This document shows positions 1 through 4,995 of a DNA stretch of 5,682 bases, piece by piece. The position numbers and the translations under genes are program-made. The stretch is taken from contig JAEDJF010000096.1 in assembly GCA_016296485.1 (NCBI GenBank), forward strand, positions 1 through 5,682. The letters run 5' to 3'. The DNA is from Oscillospiraceae bacterium. GTDB taxonomy: Bacteria; Bacillota; Clostridia; Oscillospirales; Ruminococcaceae. Position 1 is the first letter of the stretch. Each line of letters opens with the position of its first letter. The notes beneath the pieces were generated by a model. It saw only the letters and a list, made by a program, of their open reading frames with translations, did not search any database and was not told the DNA's origin.

Positions 1-479
1 TTTCGGGCTATTTTATCTGGAACAAGGAGAGCGCCGAGGAGATAATTTCAAAAACCGGCGGCTTTGACTATATCCTTCCGGAAAACCTTTATTATTCCGA
101 CGGAACGAGGTACGTTAACCTTTCCGCCGGGGTCCAGAATATGACCGGGAAAAAGGTTTACGACATAGTGACCTATCCCGGCTTTTCCGAAAGCGCCCGC
201 TGCGACACCCTTTCGAGGATTTTTGCCGCTTTTTTTGAGCGGCGGCTCCGGCGTTTTTTGCCCGAGAGCGGAAATATCTATAATACAATCTATAAATACA
301 CCGAAACGGACGTGACCGCCTTCGACGCGGAAAATTACCAGGCGCTCATCAAAATCCTCGCCGGGAGCGGAAACTGCGTTTCGAGCCACGTCACGAACGA
401 CGTTGAGCGGGATTCGGAGAGCGGGCTTATCTACTTCTCCGACGAAACAAAAACGAGAATAAAAAAATATTTTTCTTAA
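1..479 (+). CDS. LCP-like (LytR-CpsA-Psr) envelope protein, C-terminal part only
   Basis: The reading frame is open from the window edge (first full codon at 3) to TAA at 477-479, so the N-terminus is missing and 158 residues are visible. The ATG at 141 is internal and is not the start. Visible residues 19-60 run GGFDYILPENLYYSDG, then NLSAGVQNMTGKKVYDIVTYPG. This matches the late part of an LCP domain (GGV, P-x-NM-Y-D, NL-x-AG-Q-x-LTG-x-KAL). LCP proteins are membrane-anchored, extracytoplasmic enzymes that move undecaprenyl-linked polymers such as teichoic acids or capsule onto peptidoglycan. The arginine-rich stretch that usually follows (YVRxR...GDxxRxxRQQ) is degenerate here: VTYPGF...ARCDTLSRI keeps only part of it. 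It may therefore be a divergent or altered member. The glycosyltransferase downstream fits an envelope role. The family call is by pattern recognition on a fragment. Confidence 0.6.
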   Translation, partial: SGYFIWNKESAEEIISKTGGFDYILPENLYYSDGTRYVNLSAGVQNMTGKKVYDIVTYPGFSESARCDTLSRIFAAFFERRLRRFLPESGNIYNTIYKYTETDVTAFDAENYQALIKILAGSGNCVSSHVTNDVERDSESGLIYFSDETKTRIKKYFS

Positions 480-514
480 AGAAATCTTAAAGGTTTTGGT
501 AATTGTTTCTTAAA
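474..514. repeat. Three TCTTAAA direct repeats upstream of the glycosyltransferase gene
   Basis: TCTTAAA occurs at 474-480, 485-491 and 508-514. Spacing is 11 and 23 bases, close to one and two helical turns, so all three copies would face the same side of the DNA. The first overlaps the stop codon of the LCP-like gene and the third overlaps the candidate -35 region of the next gene. Such phased direct repeats are typical of response-regulator binding sites, but the region is AT-rich and chance is possible. No regulator is named. Confidence 0.35.
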
Positions 515-531
515 ATTATTTTGACTATGAT
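503..531 (+). promoter_or_regulatory. Candidate sigma-A promoter for the glycosyltransferase gene
   Basis: TTGTTT (503-508) and TATGAT (526-531) are separated by 17 bases. The -10 matches consensus at 5 of 6 positions, the -35 only at 3 of 6. Transcription would start near 538, giving a leader of roughly 38 bases. The weak -35 together with the repeats at 474-514 would suit an activated promoter. I see no terminator hairpin after the LCP-like gene, so read-through from upstream is also possible. Confidence 0.42.
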
Positions 532-575
532 TTTACTGTAACCGAAAACAAACCGAAGCCCGGGGGTAAAAACCT

Positions 576-1832
576 ATGGAGATTCTTGAGACCTTAAATT
601 TTATAATCGCGGCGGTTTTCTTTATTTGCTACGCCTACCAATTTTTCTATATTCCGGCGGCGCTTATTAAAAAGGACGAGCCCCATAAAGCGGAAAAGAA
701 GCACCGCTTTGCGGTGCTCGTCTGCGCGAGGAACGAGGAAGCGGTCATCGCGGGGCTCATTAACAGCATCCACCGTCAGACCTACGACCGGAACCTCATT
801 CGGATTTTCGTGATGGCGGACAACTGCACCGACAACACCGCCAGCGCGGCGAGAAACGCTGGAGCGACGGTTTATAAACGGAATAACCAAAGCCTCGTCG
901 GCAAGGGCTATGCCCTCGAGGCGCTGCTCAAAAATATCGAAAGGGATTACCCGAGAAATTATTTCGACGGCTTTTTCGTATTTGACGCGGACAACGTCCT
1001 TGACAAGAATTATATAGCCGAAATGAACAGGACTTTTTCCGACGGAAACGACATAATAACCAGCTACCGGGACTCCAAGAACTACGGCGACAACTGGATT
1101 TCCGCCGGGTACGCCCTTTGGTTTTTGCGGGAATCCCGCTACCTAAACCACGCGAGAATGCTCCTCGGAACGAGCTGCGCCGTCTCCGGCACGGGCTTTT
1201 TCTTCAGCCGGAGGATACTTGAGAAAAACGGCGGCTGGAACTTCCACCTCCTGACCGAGGATATTGAATTTACCGTACATAATATCGTAAACGGCGAAAA
1301 GGTCGCTTTTTGCCCAAAGGCGGTGCTCTATGACGAGCAGCCCACCTCTTTCCGCCAATCCTGGCGCCAACGGCTTCGCTGGGCGAAGGGCTACCTCCAG
1401 GTTTACGGGAAGTACGGAAAGGACCTTGCAAAAGGGATAGCAAGGGGCGATTTCTCCTGCTTTGATATGGCGATGGCGATAATGCCTGCGGCGGTGCTCA
1501 CCGCCGTGAGCGTCGTGATAAATTCCTGCGTCGCGGCGGTAACGCTGGCGGGGGGCGGAAACGTGACGCCGATTCTTATTTCCCTTGGCGAAAGCGTGCT
1601 GAATGTTTACCTCACTCTTTTGCTTCTCGGCGGAATAACCACCGTCACCGAGTGGAAGATGATACATACTTCCGCGGTAAAAAAGGTATTCTATATTTTC
1701 ACTTTTCCCCTTTTTATGCTCACCTATATTCCCATTTCCTTCGCGGCGATTTTTGCGAAGGTGGAGTGGAAACCCATTTCTCACAGCGTAAACGTAAGCC
1801 TTGCGGAATATTGCAGCCGCGAAAGCGCCTGA
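576..1832 (+). CDS. Membrane-anchored family 2 glycosyltransferase (processive type)
   Basis: This 418-residue protein transfers a sugar from a nucleotide-sugar donor, with the catalytic domain at the cytoplasmic face of the membrane. An N-terminal membrane segment (about 8-30) is followed by a GT-A catalytic domain. That domain opens with VLVCARNEE (47-55) and ADNCTDNT (81-88). It carries the metal and nucleotide-sugar DxD-type motif FDADN (136-140, D137/D139), TED (227-229, catalytic base) and QRLRW (265-269, the Q-x-x-R-W motif of cellulose/hyaluronan-synthase-like enzymes). Three further membrane segments lie at about 299-323, 331-357 and 371-394, and the protein ends in VEWKPISHS, as in other members. 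The length is complete for the family. Start: ATG 576, nine bases after a G-rich site (561-566); the SD is modest. The acceptor and product cannot be read from sequence: a poly-N-acetylglucosamine-like polymer, another exopolysaccharide or a glycolipid are all possible. The LCP-like neighbour supports a surface-polymer role. Confidence 0.88.
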   Translation: MEILETLNFIIAAVFFICYAYQFFYIPAALIKKDEPHKAEKKHRFAVLVCARNEEAVIAGLINSIHRQTYDRNLIRIFVMADNCTDNTASAARNAGATVYKRNNQSLVGKGYALEALLKNIERDYPRNYFDGFFVFDADNVLDKNYIAEMNRTFSDGNDIITSYRDSKNYGDNWISAGYALWFLRESRYLNHARMLLGTSCAVSGTGFFFSRRILEKNGGWNFHLLTEDIEFTVHNIVNGEKVAFCPKAVLYDEQPTSFRQSWRQRLRWAKGYLQVYGKYGKDLAKGIARGDFSCFDMAMAIMPAAVLTAVSVVINSCVAAVTLAGGGNVTPILISLGESVLNVYLTLLLLGGITTVTEWKMIHTSAVKKVFYIFTFPLFMLTYIPISFAAIFAKVEWKPISHSVNVSLAEYCSRESA

Positions 1833-1838
1833 CAAAGC

Positions 1839-1951
1839 TTTTCAAGGACAGCGGCGGCTCGCCGACGTACGGCTTCCCCCGAGGCTTCCGACACATAGTA
1901 ACAGCGCGGTTTTCCCGCCCGGCTTCGGCGGGCCGCCGCTGTCCTTGAAAA
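1839..1951. repeat. Long inverted repeat, 27-bp stem with 59-base loop (possible MITE-like or RNA element)
   Basis: The left arm (1839-1865, beginning TTTTCAAGGACAGC) pairs with the right arm (1925-1951, ending GCTGTCCTTGAAAA). The outer 20 bp are perfect, followed by one T-G mismatch (1859/1931, G-U in RNA) and six more pairs. Pairing stops abruptly at both outer ends. It starts seven bases after the glycosyltransferase stop and ends one base before the ribosome binding site of the next gene. Neither strand has a T-run after the stem, so it is not a standard intrinsic terminator. No target-site duplication is visible. It could be a dispersed palindromic repeat or non-autonomous element, or an mRNA-stabilising or processing hairpin between co-transcribed genes. 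Confidence 0.85.
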
Positions 1952-1952
1952 C

Positions 1953-1960
1953 GAGGAGGT
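1953..1960 (+). promoter_or_regulatory. Strong ribosome binding site of the small membrane protein gene
   Basis: GAGGAGGT lies seven bases before ATG 1968, the best Shine-Dalgarno match in the window. It decides the start: an ATG at 1961 in another frame is immediately adjacent to the site and too close to be used. The site lies just outside the right arm of the inverted repeat, so it would stay single-stranded if that hairpin formed. Confidence 0.8.
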
Positions 1961-1967
1961 ATGAAAG

Positions 1968-2279
1968 ATGACCGAAAACAAAGACAGGCTTTTTATAAAA
2001 GTTACCGCTACGGCGATTACCGTCGCCCTGCTCTGGCTGGGAATTGCCGTTACGGACTACGTGATGGTGATAGGGCTTTACCGGGAGCCGATTTTCTGCA
2101 TCTCCGCCGACGCCGGAGAAGGCGGTGGGACCTTTAATGGGCTCGGCTATTCGTACGAAATTAAAGGAAATTTCGGGCGGAACCCGGACAGCGAAACGGA
2201 CCCCTACGGAGTCCATTTCGCAAGGCTCGACGTCCTCGGCTTTGAGGCGAAAATGCTTTACCGAGGAGTATATGAATAG
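1968..2279 (+). CDS. Small single-pass membrane protein, unknown function
   Basis: This 103-residue protein has a short charged N-terminus (MTENKDR), a hydrophobic segment at about 9-38 and an extracytoplasmic tail. The tail carries PIFCIS (about 42-47), a Gly-rich turn (GEGGG) and GLGYSYEIKGNF. This layout (one helix, then P-I-F-C, then G-x-GY before a short beta-rich tail) resembles small uncharacterised proteins of Clostridia and Bacilli. I know no function for them. It may be anchored with its tail outside, but orientation is not certain. The strong ribosome binding site supports real translation. No promoter was found in the 135-base gap upstream, so it may be transcribed with the glycosyltransferase through the inverted repeat. 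It converges on tmk, with a shared terminator between them. Confidence 0.75.
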   Translation: MTENKDRLFIKVTATAITVALLWLGIAVTDYVMVIGLYREPIFCISADAGEGGGTFNGLGYSYEIKGNFGRNPDSETDPYGVHFARLDVLGFEAKMLYRGVYE

Positions 2280-2307
2280 TTCTGCGTTCCTTCCTAATAC
2301 ATAGAAA

Positions 2308-2345
2308 AATCCGCCCGCCGTTCTACTCCTAACGGCGGGCGGATT
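2308..2345. terminator. Bidirectional intrinsic terminator between convergent genes
   Basis: A perfect 15-bp stem pairs 2308-2322 with 2331-2345 (AATCCGCCCGCCGTT and its complement), with an 8-base loop (2323-2330). On the minus strand the stem runs straight into a T-run (complement of 2305-2310), giving a textbook terminator for tmk, whose stop codon is just upstream at 2358-2360. On the plus strand it is followed by GCTTTT, a weaker but usable tail for the small membrane protein gene, which ends at 2279. Confidence 0.92.
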
Positions 2346-2357
2346 GCTTTTCAGAAT

Positions 2358-2990
2358 TTATTTCAAAAGCTTGCTGACGGCGGCGATAACGTCGGCGGAA
2401 ACTTCCTGCGGCGTTCTTGCGCCGTCAACGGTGACGATATTGTCCCGCCCTTTGAGCATCTCGAAAACGATTCCGTAGCGGCGTCGGGTTTCGGCAATAA
2501 TGGCGCTGTTTTCCTCGTAAATCTCAAAATGGCTGCGCCCTGCCCTTATGTGCTCAAGGCATTTTTCCGGGTCAAGGTCGATAAAAACGCAGATGTCCGG
2601 CTTTTCGATAACCGGGCTGTTGAGGTTCATATCCGCCACCCACTGAAGCGCCCCGTCCACCCCCTGGTAAGCGAGGGATGAGTAATAGTACCGGTCGCAG
2701 ACGACGTCCGTTCCGCTCTCAAGATACTGTTTTATTCCGCTTTTGGGGCTCACGTTGTGAGCGACCCGGTCCGCAAGAAACATCGCCGCGAGCTCCTCGG
2801 TGGTGCGGGGATGCTCCCCGCCGAGCCCGTCCCGGACCATTCCGCCGAGACCGCTCTCGGTGGGCTCCGCCGTATGGTGGACCCGGCGCCCGAGCCCCCG
2901 CAGGTAATCGGCAAGAAGGCTTGCCTGGGTACTCTTGCCGGAGCCGTCAACGCCCTCTATTACAATAAAAAGTCCGCGTTTATTTTCCAA
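2358..2990 (-). CDS. tmk: Thymidylate kinase (dTMP kinase)
   Basis: Tmk phosphorylates dTMP to dTDP with ATP, an essential cytoplasmic step of dTTP synthesis. From the chosen start the protein has 210 residues, normal for the family. The P-loop GVDGSGKST is at 13-21, EPTES at 42-46, and the DRY motif with substrate loop (DRYYYSSLAYQG) at 99-110. FIDLDPE follows, then a lid-like stretch GRSHFEIYEE at about 151-160. Start: the frame is open back to a TTG at 3053, but that codon is itself part of the promoter's -35 box. I chose the TTG at 2990-2988, which has a GGAGGT site (3003-2998) seven bases upstream and puts the P-loop at the usual distance from the N-terminus (MENKRGLFIVIEG). There is no ATG between. 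The gene is monocistronic here, divergent from ispD, and ends at the hairpin at 2308-2345. Its usual partners (holB, yaaQ and similar) are not in the window. Confidence 0.95.
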   Translation of the reverse strand: MENKRGLFIVIEGVDGSGKSTQASLLADYLRGLGRRVHHTAEPTESGLGGMVRDGLGGEHPRTTEELAAMFLADRVAHNVSPKSGIKQYLESGTDVVCDRYYYSSLAYQGVDGALQWVADMNLNSPVIEKPDICVFIDLDPEKCLEHIRAGRSHFEIYEENSAIIAETRRRYGIVFEMLKGRDNIVTVDGARTPQEVSADVIAAVSKLLK

Positions 2991-2997
2991 AATCGAG

Positions 2998-3003
2998 ACC
3001 TCC
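2998..3003 (-). promoter_or_regulatory. tmk ribosome binding site that fixes a TTG start
   Basis: On the minus strand GGAGGT (3003-2998) is followed by seven bases and then TTG (2990-2988). This spacing and match select the TTG as start over any upstream codon of the same open frame. Confidence 0.8.
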
Positions 3004-3024
3004 GAAAATTTATTTCCAAGTTTA

Positions 3025-3053
3025 ATTATATATCGCAGGAAATAGCTTGTCAA
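3025..3053 (-). promoter_or_regulatory. Perfect consensus sigma-A promoter of tmk
   Basis: On the minus strand TTGACA (3053-3048) is followed by 17 bases and TATAAT (3030-3025): both boxes are exact consensus with optimal spacing. Transcription should start near 3018, leaving a leader of about 28 bases before the TTG start at 2990. Transcripts from this promoter therefore cannot encode the 21 extra residues that a maximal open frame would suggest. Confidence 0.9.
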
Positions 3054-3066
3054 ACGGCTTTTTTGC

Positions 3067-3095
3067 TTTTCAAGCGCTGTGAAATGTGATATTAT
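3067..3095 (+). promoter_or_regulatory. Extended -10 promoter of ispD-ispF
   Basis: TTTTCA (3067-3072, 4 of 6) and TATTAT (3090-3095, 5 of 6) are 17 bases apart, and a TG pair at 3087-3088 makes an extended -10. Transcription would start near 3102, about 32 bases before the ispD ATG. Its -35 lies 13 bases from the -35 of the divergent tmk promoter. Confidence 0.65.
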
Positions 3096-3133
3096 ATTAC
3101 TGTAAACAGAGAAGTTTCAAAGGGGGTCAGGCT

Positions 3134-3871
3134 ATGGACGATTATTTTGAAGCAAGCCTTTTCGCAAAACCGTTTTTGAGCGCGGTGGTCGTCGCCGCAG
3201 GAAGCTCCGCCCGAATGGGAGGCGAGGACAAACAGTTCCTTTCTATCGCCGGGGTGCCCGTTCTCGGGCGGACTCTGCTCGCCTTTGAGCGCTGCGAAAC
3301 CGTTTCGGAAATAGTCGTCGTGACAAGACCCTCCTCCGCCGAAAAGGTCGGGGAGCTCTGCAGGGAGCTTAGTATAACGAAGCTCTCCGCCGTCGTGGAC
3401 GGCGGAAACACCAGGGCGGAGTCCGTAAGAAACGGCGTCGCCGCTGTTTCTGAAAACTGCAGTTTCGTCGCGATACACGACGGCGCGAGACCCCTCGTCC
3501 GCCCGGAGGACATAACCCGCTGCGCAAACGACGCTTTCCAGTGCGGCGGCGCGGTCCTTGCGGTCCCGGCGACGGACACCATTAAATACGGAAAGAAAAA
3601 CGGCTTCGTCGAATATACCCCCGCCCGGGAAAAGCTTTTCGCGGTGCAGACGCCGCAGATTTTCGACGTAGAAATCTACCGCTCCGCTATGGAGAGGGCT
3701 TTCCGGGAGCTTTCGGACTGGACCGACGACAGCCGGATTTTTGAAAACGACGCCCGAAAGGTGTTCCTCACCCCAGGGAGCCGGGACAACATAAAAATAA
3801 CCTCCCCGGAGGATATAGCCGTGGCGGAGGCGCTGCTGAAGCTTCGTGAAAAGGCGGAAGGAGAAAAATAA
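3134..3871 (+). CDS. ispD: 2-C-methyl-D-erythritol 4-phosphate cytidylyltransferase
   Basis: IspD joins CTP and methylerythritol phosphate to form CDP-methylerythritol in the non-mevalonate (MEP) isoprenoid pathway. The 245-residue protein has the nucleotide-binding signature AAGSSARMG (21-29) with following KQF (K33), then VDGGNTRAESVRNG (88-101), HDGARPLV (115-122) and PATDTIK (145-151). QTPQIF (172-177), TDDSRIFE (197-204) and NIKITSPEDI (219-228) follow. R27, K33 and K221 sit where the family's catalytic basic residues are expected. Start: ATG 3134 has an AGGGGGT site (3121-3127) six bases upstream. An in-frame GTG at 3086 overlaps the promoter -10 and is rejected. The N-terminus (MDDYFEASLFAKPFLS) runs about 14 residues longer than in minimal homologues. 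The stop overlaps the start of ispF by one base (TAATG), so the two are translationally coupled in one operon. Confidence 0.96.
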   Translation: MDDYFEASLFAKPFLSAVVVAAGSSARMGGEDKQFLSIAGVPVLGRTLLAFERCETVSEIVVVTRPSSAEKVGELCRELSITKLSAVVDGGNTRAESVRNGVAAVSENCSFVAIHDGARPLVRPEDITRCANDAFQCGGAVLAVPATDTIKYGKKNGFVEYTPAREKLFAVQTPQIFDVEIYRSAMERAFRELSDWTDDSRIFENDARKVFLTPGSRDNIKITSPEDIAVAEALLKLREKAEGEK

Positions 3872-4365
3872 TGTTCAGAATAGGACACGGATACGACGTA
3901 CATAAGCTCGTCCCGGGGCGAAAGCTCGTCCTCGGCGGCGTTGAAATACCCTATGAGCTGGGTCTCCTCGGACATTCGGACGCGGACGTTTTGACCCACG
4001 CGGTGATGGACGCACTTCTCGGGGCAGCTGCGCTTCCGGATATAGGGCGCCGCTTTCCGGACAAGGACCCCCGGTACGAGGGGGCGAACAGCATGGAGCT
4101 CCTTGCGGACGTGATGGGCGAAATATCCCGCCTTGGCTACGCCGTATCGAATATCGACTGCACGATAATAGCGGAAAGACCGATGCTCAAGCGGTATATT
4201 GACCGAATGCGCGAGAGCCTTGCCGTCGGTTTGAGCACGAGCACGGCGAACGTGAACGTCAAGGCGACCACCGAGGAGGGGCTCGGTCTCGGGGAAAACG
4301 GAATCGGTGCTCACGCCGTTGTGATACTTAGACAGCAAAATTTCGTGGGCGGCGTATTTTTTTAA
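3871..4365 (+). CDS. ispF: 2-C-methyl-D-erythritol 2,4-cyclodiphosphate synthase
   Basis: IspF cyclises CDP-methylerythritol 2-phosphate to methylerythritol 2,4-cyclodiphosphate with release of CMP; family members are zinc-dependent homotrimers. The 164-residue protein has GYDVH (7-11, Zn ligands D9 and H11) and GHSDADVLTHA (34-44, third ligand H43). PDIGRRFPD (56-64), the substrate-side IIAERP (99-104) and KATTEEGLGLGENG (131-144) follow. All expected metal and active-site residues are present. The C-terminus QQNFVGGVFF is slightly longer than the usual end and is partly encoded by a T-run (4357-4363). AAGGAG inside the end of ispD (3858-3863) lies seven bases before ATG 3871. IspD and IspF act two steps apart in the same pathway (IspE between them is not in the window), and fused IspDF proteins are known; here they are separate but overlapping. 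Confidence 0.97.
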   Translation: MFRIGHGYDVHKLVPGRKLVLGGVEIPYELGLLGHSDADVLTHAVMDALLGAAALPDIGRRFPDKDPRYEGANSMELLADVMGEISRLGYAVSNIDCTIIAERPMLKRYIDRMRESLAVGLSTSTANVNVKATTEEGLGLGENGIGAHAVVILRQQNFVGGVFF

Positions 4366-4377
4366 AAAATTTATTGT

Positions 4378-4392
4378 ATAGCTTCTTGCTAT
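4378..4392. promoter_or_regulatory. Small perfect dyad overlapping the -35 of the Rrf2 gene (possible operator)
   Basis: ATAGC (4378-4382), five bases, and GCTAT (4388-4392) form a perfect inverted repeat that covers the -35 box at 4386-4391. Rrf2 regulators often repress their own gene by binding such dyads near the promoter. The arms are short, and the match to any known Rrf2 site is not established. No T-run follows, so it is not a terminator for ispF. Confidence 0.25.
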
Positions 4393-4414
4393 GAATTGAT
4401 TATAGTGTTATACT
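4386..4414 (+). promoter_or_regulatory. Extended -10 promoter of the Rrf2 gene
   Basis: TTGCTA (4386-4391, 4 of 6) and TATACT (4409-4414, 5 of 6) are separated by 17 bases, with TG at 4406-4407 forming an extended -10. The start of transcription would be near 4420. There is no hairpin terminator after ispF, only an A/T tract (4357-4369), so read-through from ispDF may add to expression. Confidence 0.65.
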
Positions 4415-4460
4415 TATTCAGTTACAGCAATATTAGTTTAAAAGGGAATTTTTAACCGAT

Positions 4461-4871
4461 ATGATGATTTCAACAAAGGGTCGCTACGGGCTTCGGCTCA
4501 TTCTCGACCTTGCGAAAGAGGGAAACGGGAGACCCGTTCCGGTAAAAGAGATTGCCAAGAGGCAGGAAATAAGCGACAAATATCTTGAGCAGATAATCAG
4601 CCAGTTTTCCAAGGCGGGGCTTGTCAAAAGCGTCCGCGGGGCGCAGGGAGGGTATATCCTCACGAAGCCTGCTGATGAAATCACCGCCGGAGAGGTGCTC
4701 CGGGCGGCGGAGGGCAGCATCGCCCCGGTGGAGTGCTGCGAAATCGGCTGCGAACACTCGGACGGCTGCATCACCTTCGGACTTTACAAGAGGATAAAGG
4801 ACGCCGTTGACGGGGTGGTGGACTCGACAACCATCGCCGATATGCTTGCGGACGCGGGGATAAGCCTTTAA
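4461..4871 (+). CDS. Rrf2-family transcriptional regulator with IscR-like cysteine cluster
   Basis: This 136-residue DNA-binding protein opens with the family signature MMISTKGRYGLR. A winged helix-turn-helix follows (about 26-68: EIAKRQEISDKYLEQIISQFSKAG, then VRGAQGGY for the wing), with a dimer helix at the C-terminus. Cysteines at 92, 93, 97 and 103 lie in the loop that binds a [2Fe-2S] cluster in IscR-type members. C97 and C103 have IscR spacing, and C92 or C93 could be the third ligand. The IscR histidine three residues after the last cysteine is Phe106 here (CITF). The protein could thus be an Fe-S or redox sensor with altered ligation, or a CymR-like cysteine-metabolism regulator. No isc/suf or cysteine gene is in view. 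Start: ATG 4461 matches family length (M-x-ISTKGRY). The only SD-like site (AAAGGG, 4441-4446) is 14 bases away, so initiation is probably weak. Confidence 0.92.
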   Translation: MMISTKGRYGLRLILDLAKEGNGRPVPVKEIAKRQEISDKYLEQIISQFSKAGLVKSVRGAQGGYILTKPADEITAGEVLRAAEGSIAPVECCEIGCEHSDGCITFGLYKRIKDAVDGVVDSTTIADMLADAGISL

Positions 4872-4910
4872 TAATCCGCTTAATTTAACATAAACTTCAC
4901 ATTTACCTTA

Positions 4911-4939
4911 TTGTCTTTAAATCGCTCAGCGGTTATAAT
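4911..4939 (+). promoter_or_regulatory. Sigma-A promoter of mreB
   Basis: TTGTCT (4911-4916, 4 of 6) and TATAAT (4934-4939, exact) are separated by 17 bases. Transcription would start near 4946, giving a leader of about 50 bases. The AT-rich gap 4872-4995 has no clear terminator hairpin for the upstream Rrf2 gene. Confidence 0.75.
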
Positions 4940-4995
4940 TATATTTATAAATTGATTAAAGAAATTCTTGACGCTCGAAAGGGGAGCTTTTAATA

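Noticed and set aside
521..549. TTGACT at 521 as a -35 box
   Set aside because: No acceptable -10 lies 16-18 bases downstream (CGAAAA, GAAAAC). TTGTTT/TATGAT slightly upstream fits better.
1143..1835. Long minus-strand open frame opposite the glycosyltransferase
   Set aside because: Antisense shadow of a clear GT2 gene; its composition shows no family motif and no ribosome binding site supports it.
1652..1948. Plus-strand frame running from the glycosyltransferase end through the inverted repeat
   Set aside because: It overlaps a well-supported gene in another frame and its second half is just the translated inverted repeat.
1839..1951. Reading the inverted repeat as an intrinsic terminator
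   Set aside because: The stem is followed by AAAACGAGG... on the plus strand and by AAGCTTTG on the minus strand; neither is a T-run, and the loop is long.
3086..3133. GTG at 3086 as an earlier ispD start
   Set aside because: It overlaps the -10 region and precedes the expected transcript start, has no SD site, and ATG 3134 has a good one.
4357..4369. T-run/A-run at the end of ispF as a terminator
   Set aside because: A seven-T, six-A tract forms only a loopless A-T palindrome with no GC stem, so termination is unlikely.
4967..4972. TTGACG before mreB as a promoter element
   Set aside because: It is too close to the start codon, with no -10 before ATG 4996, and a much better promoter exists at 4911-4939.
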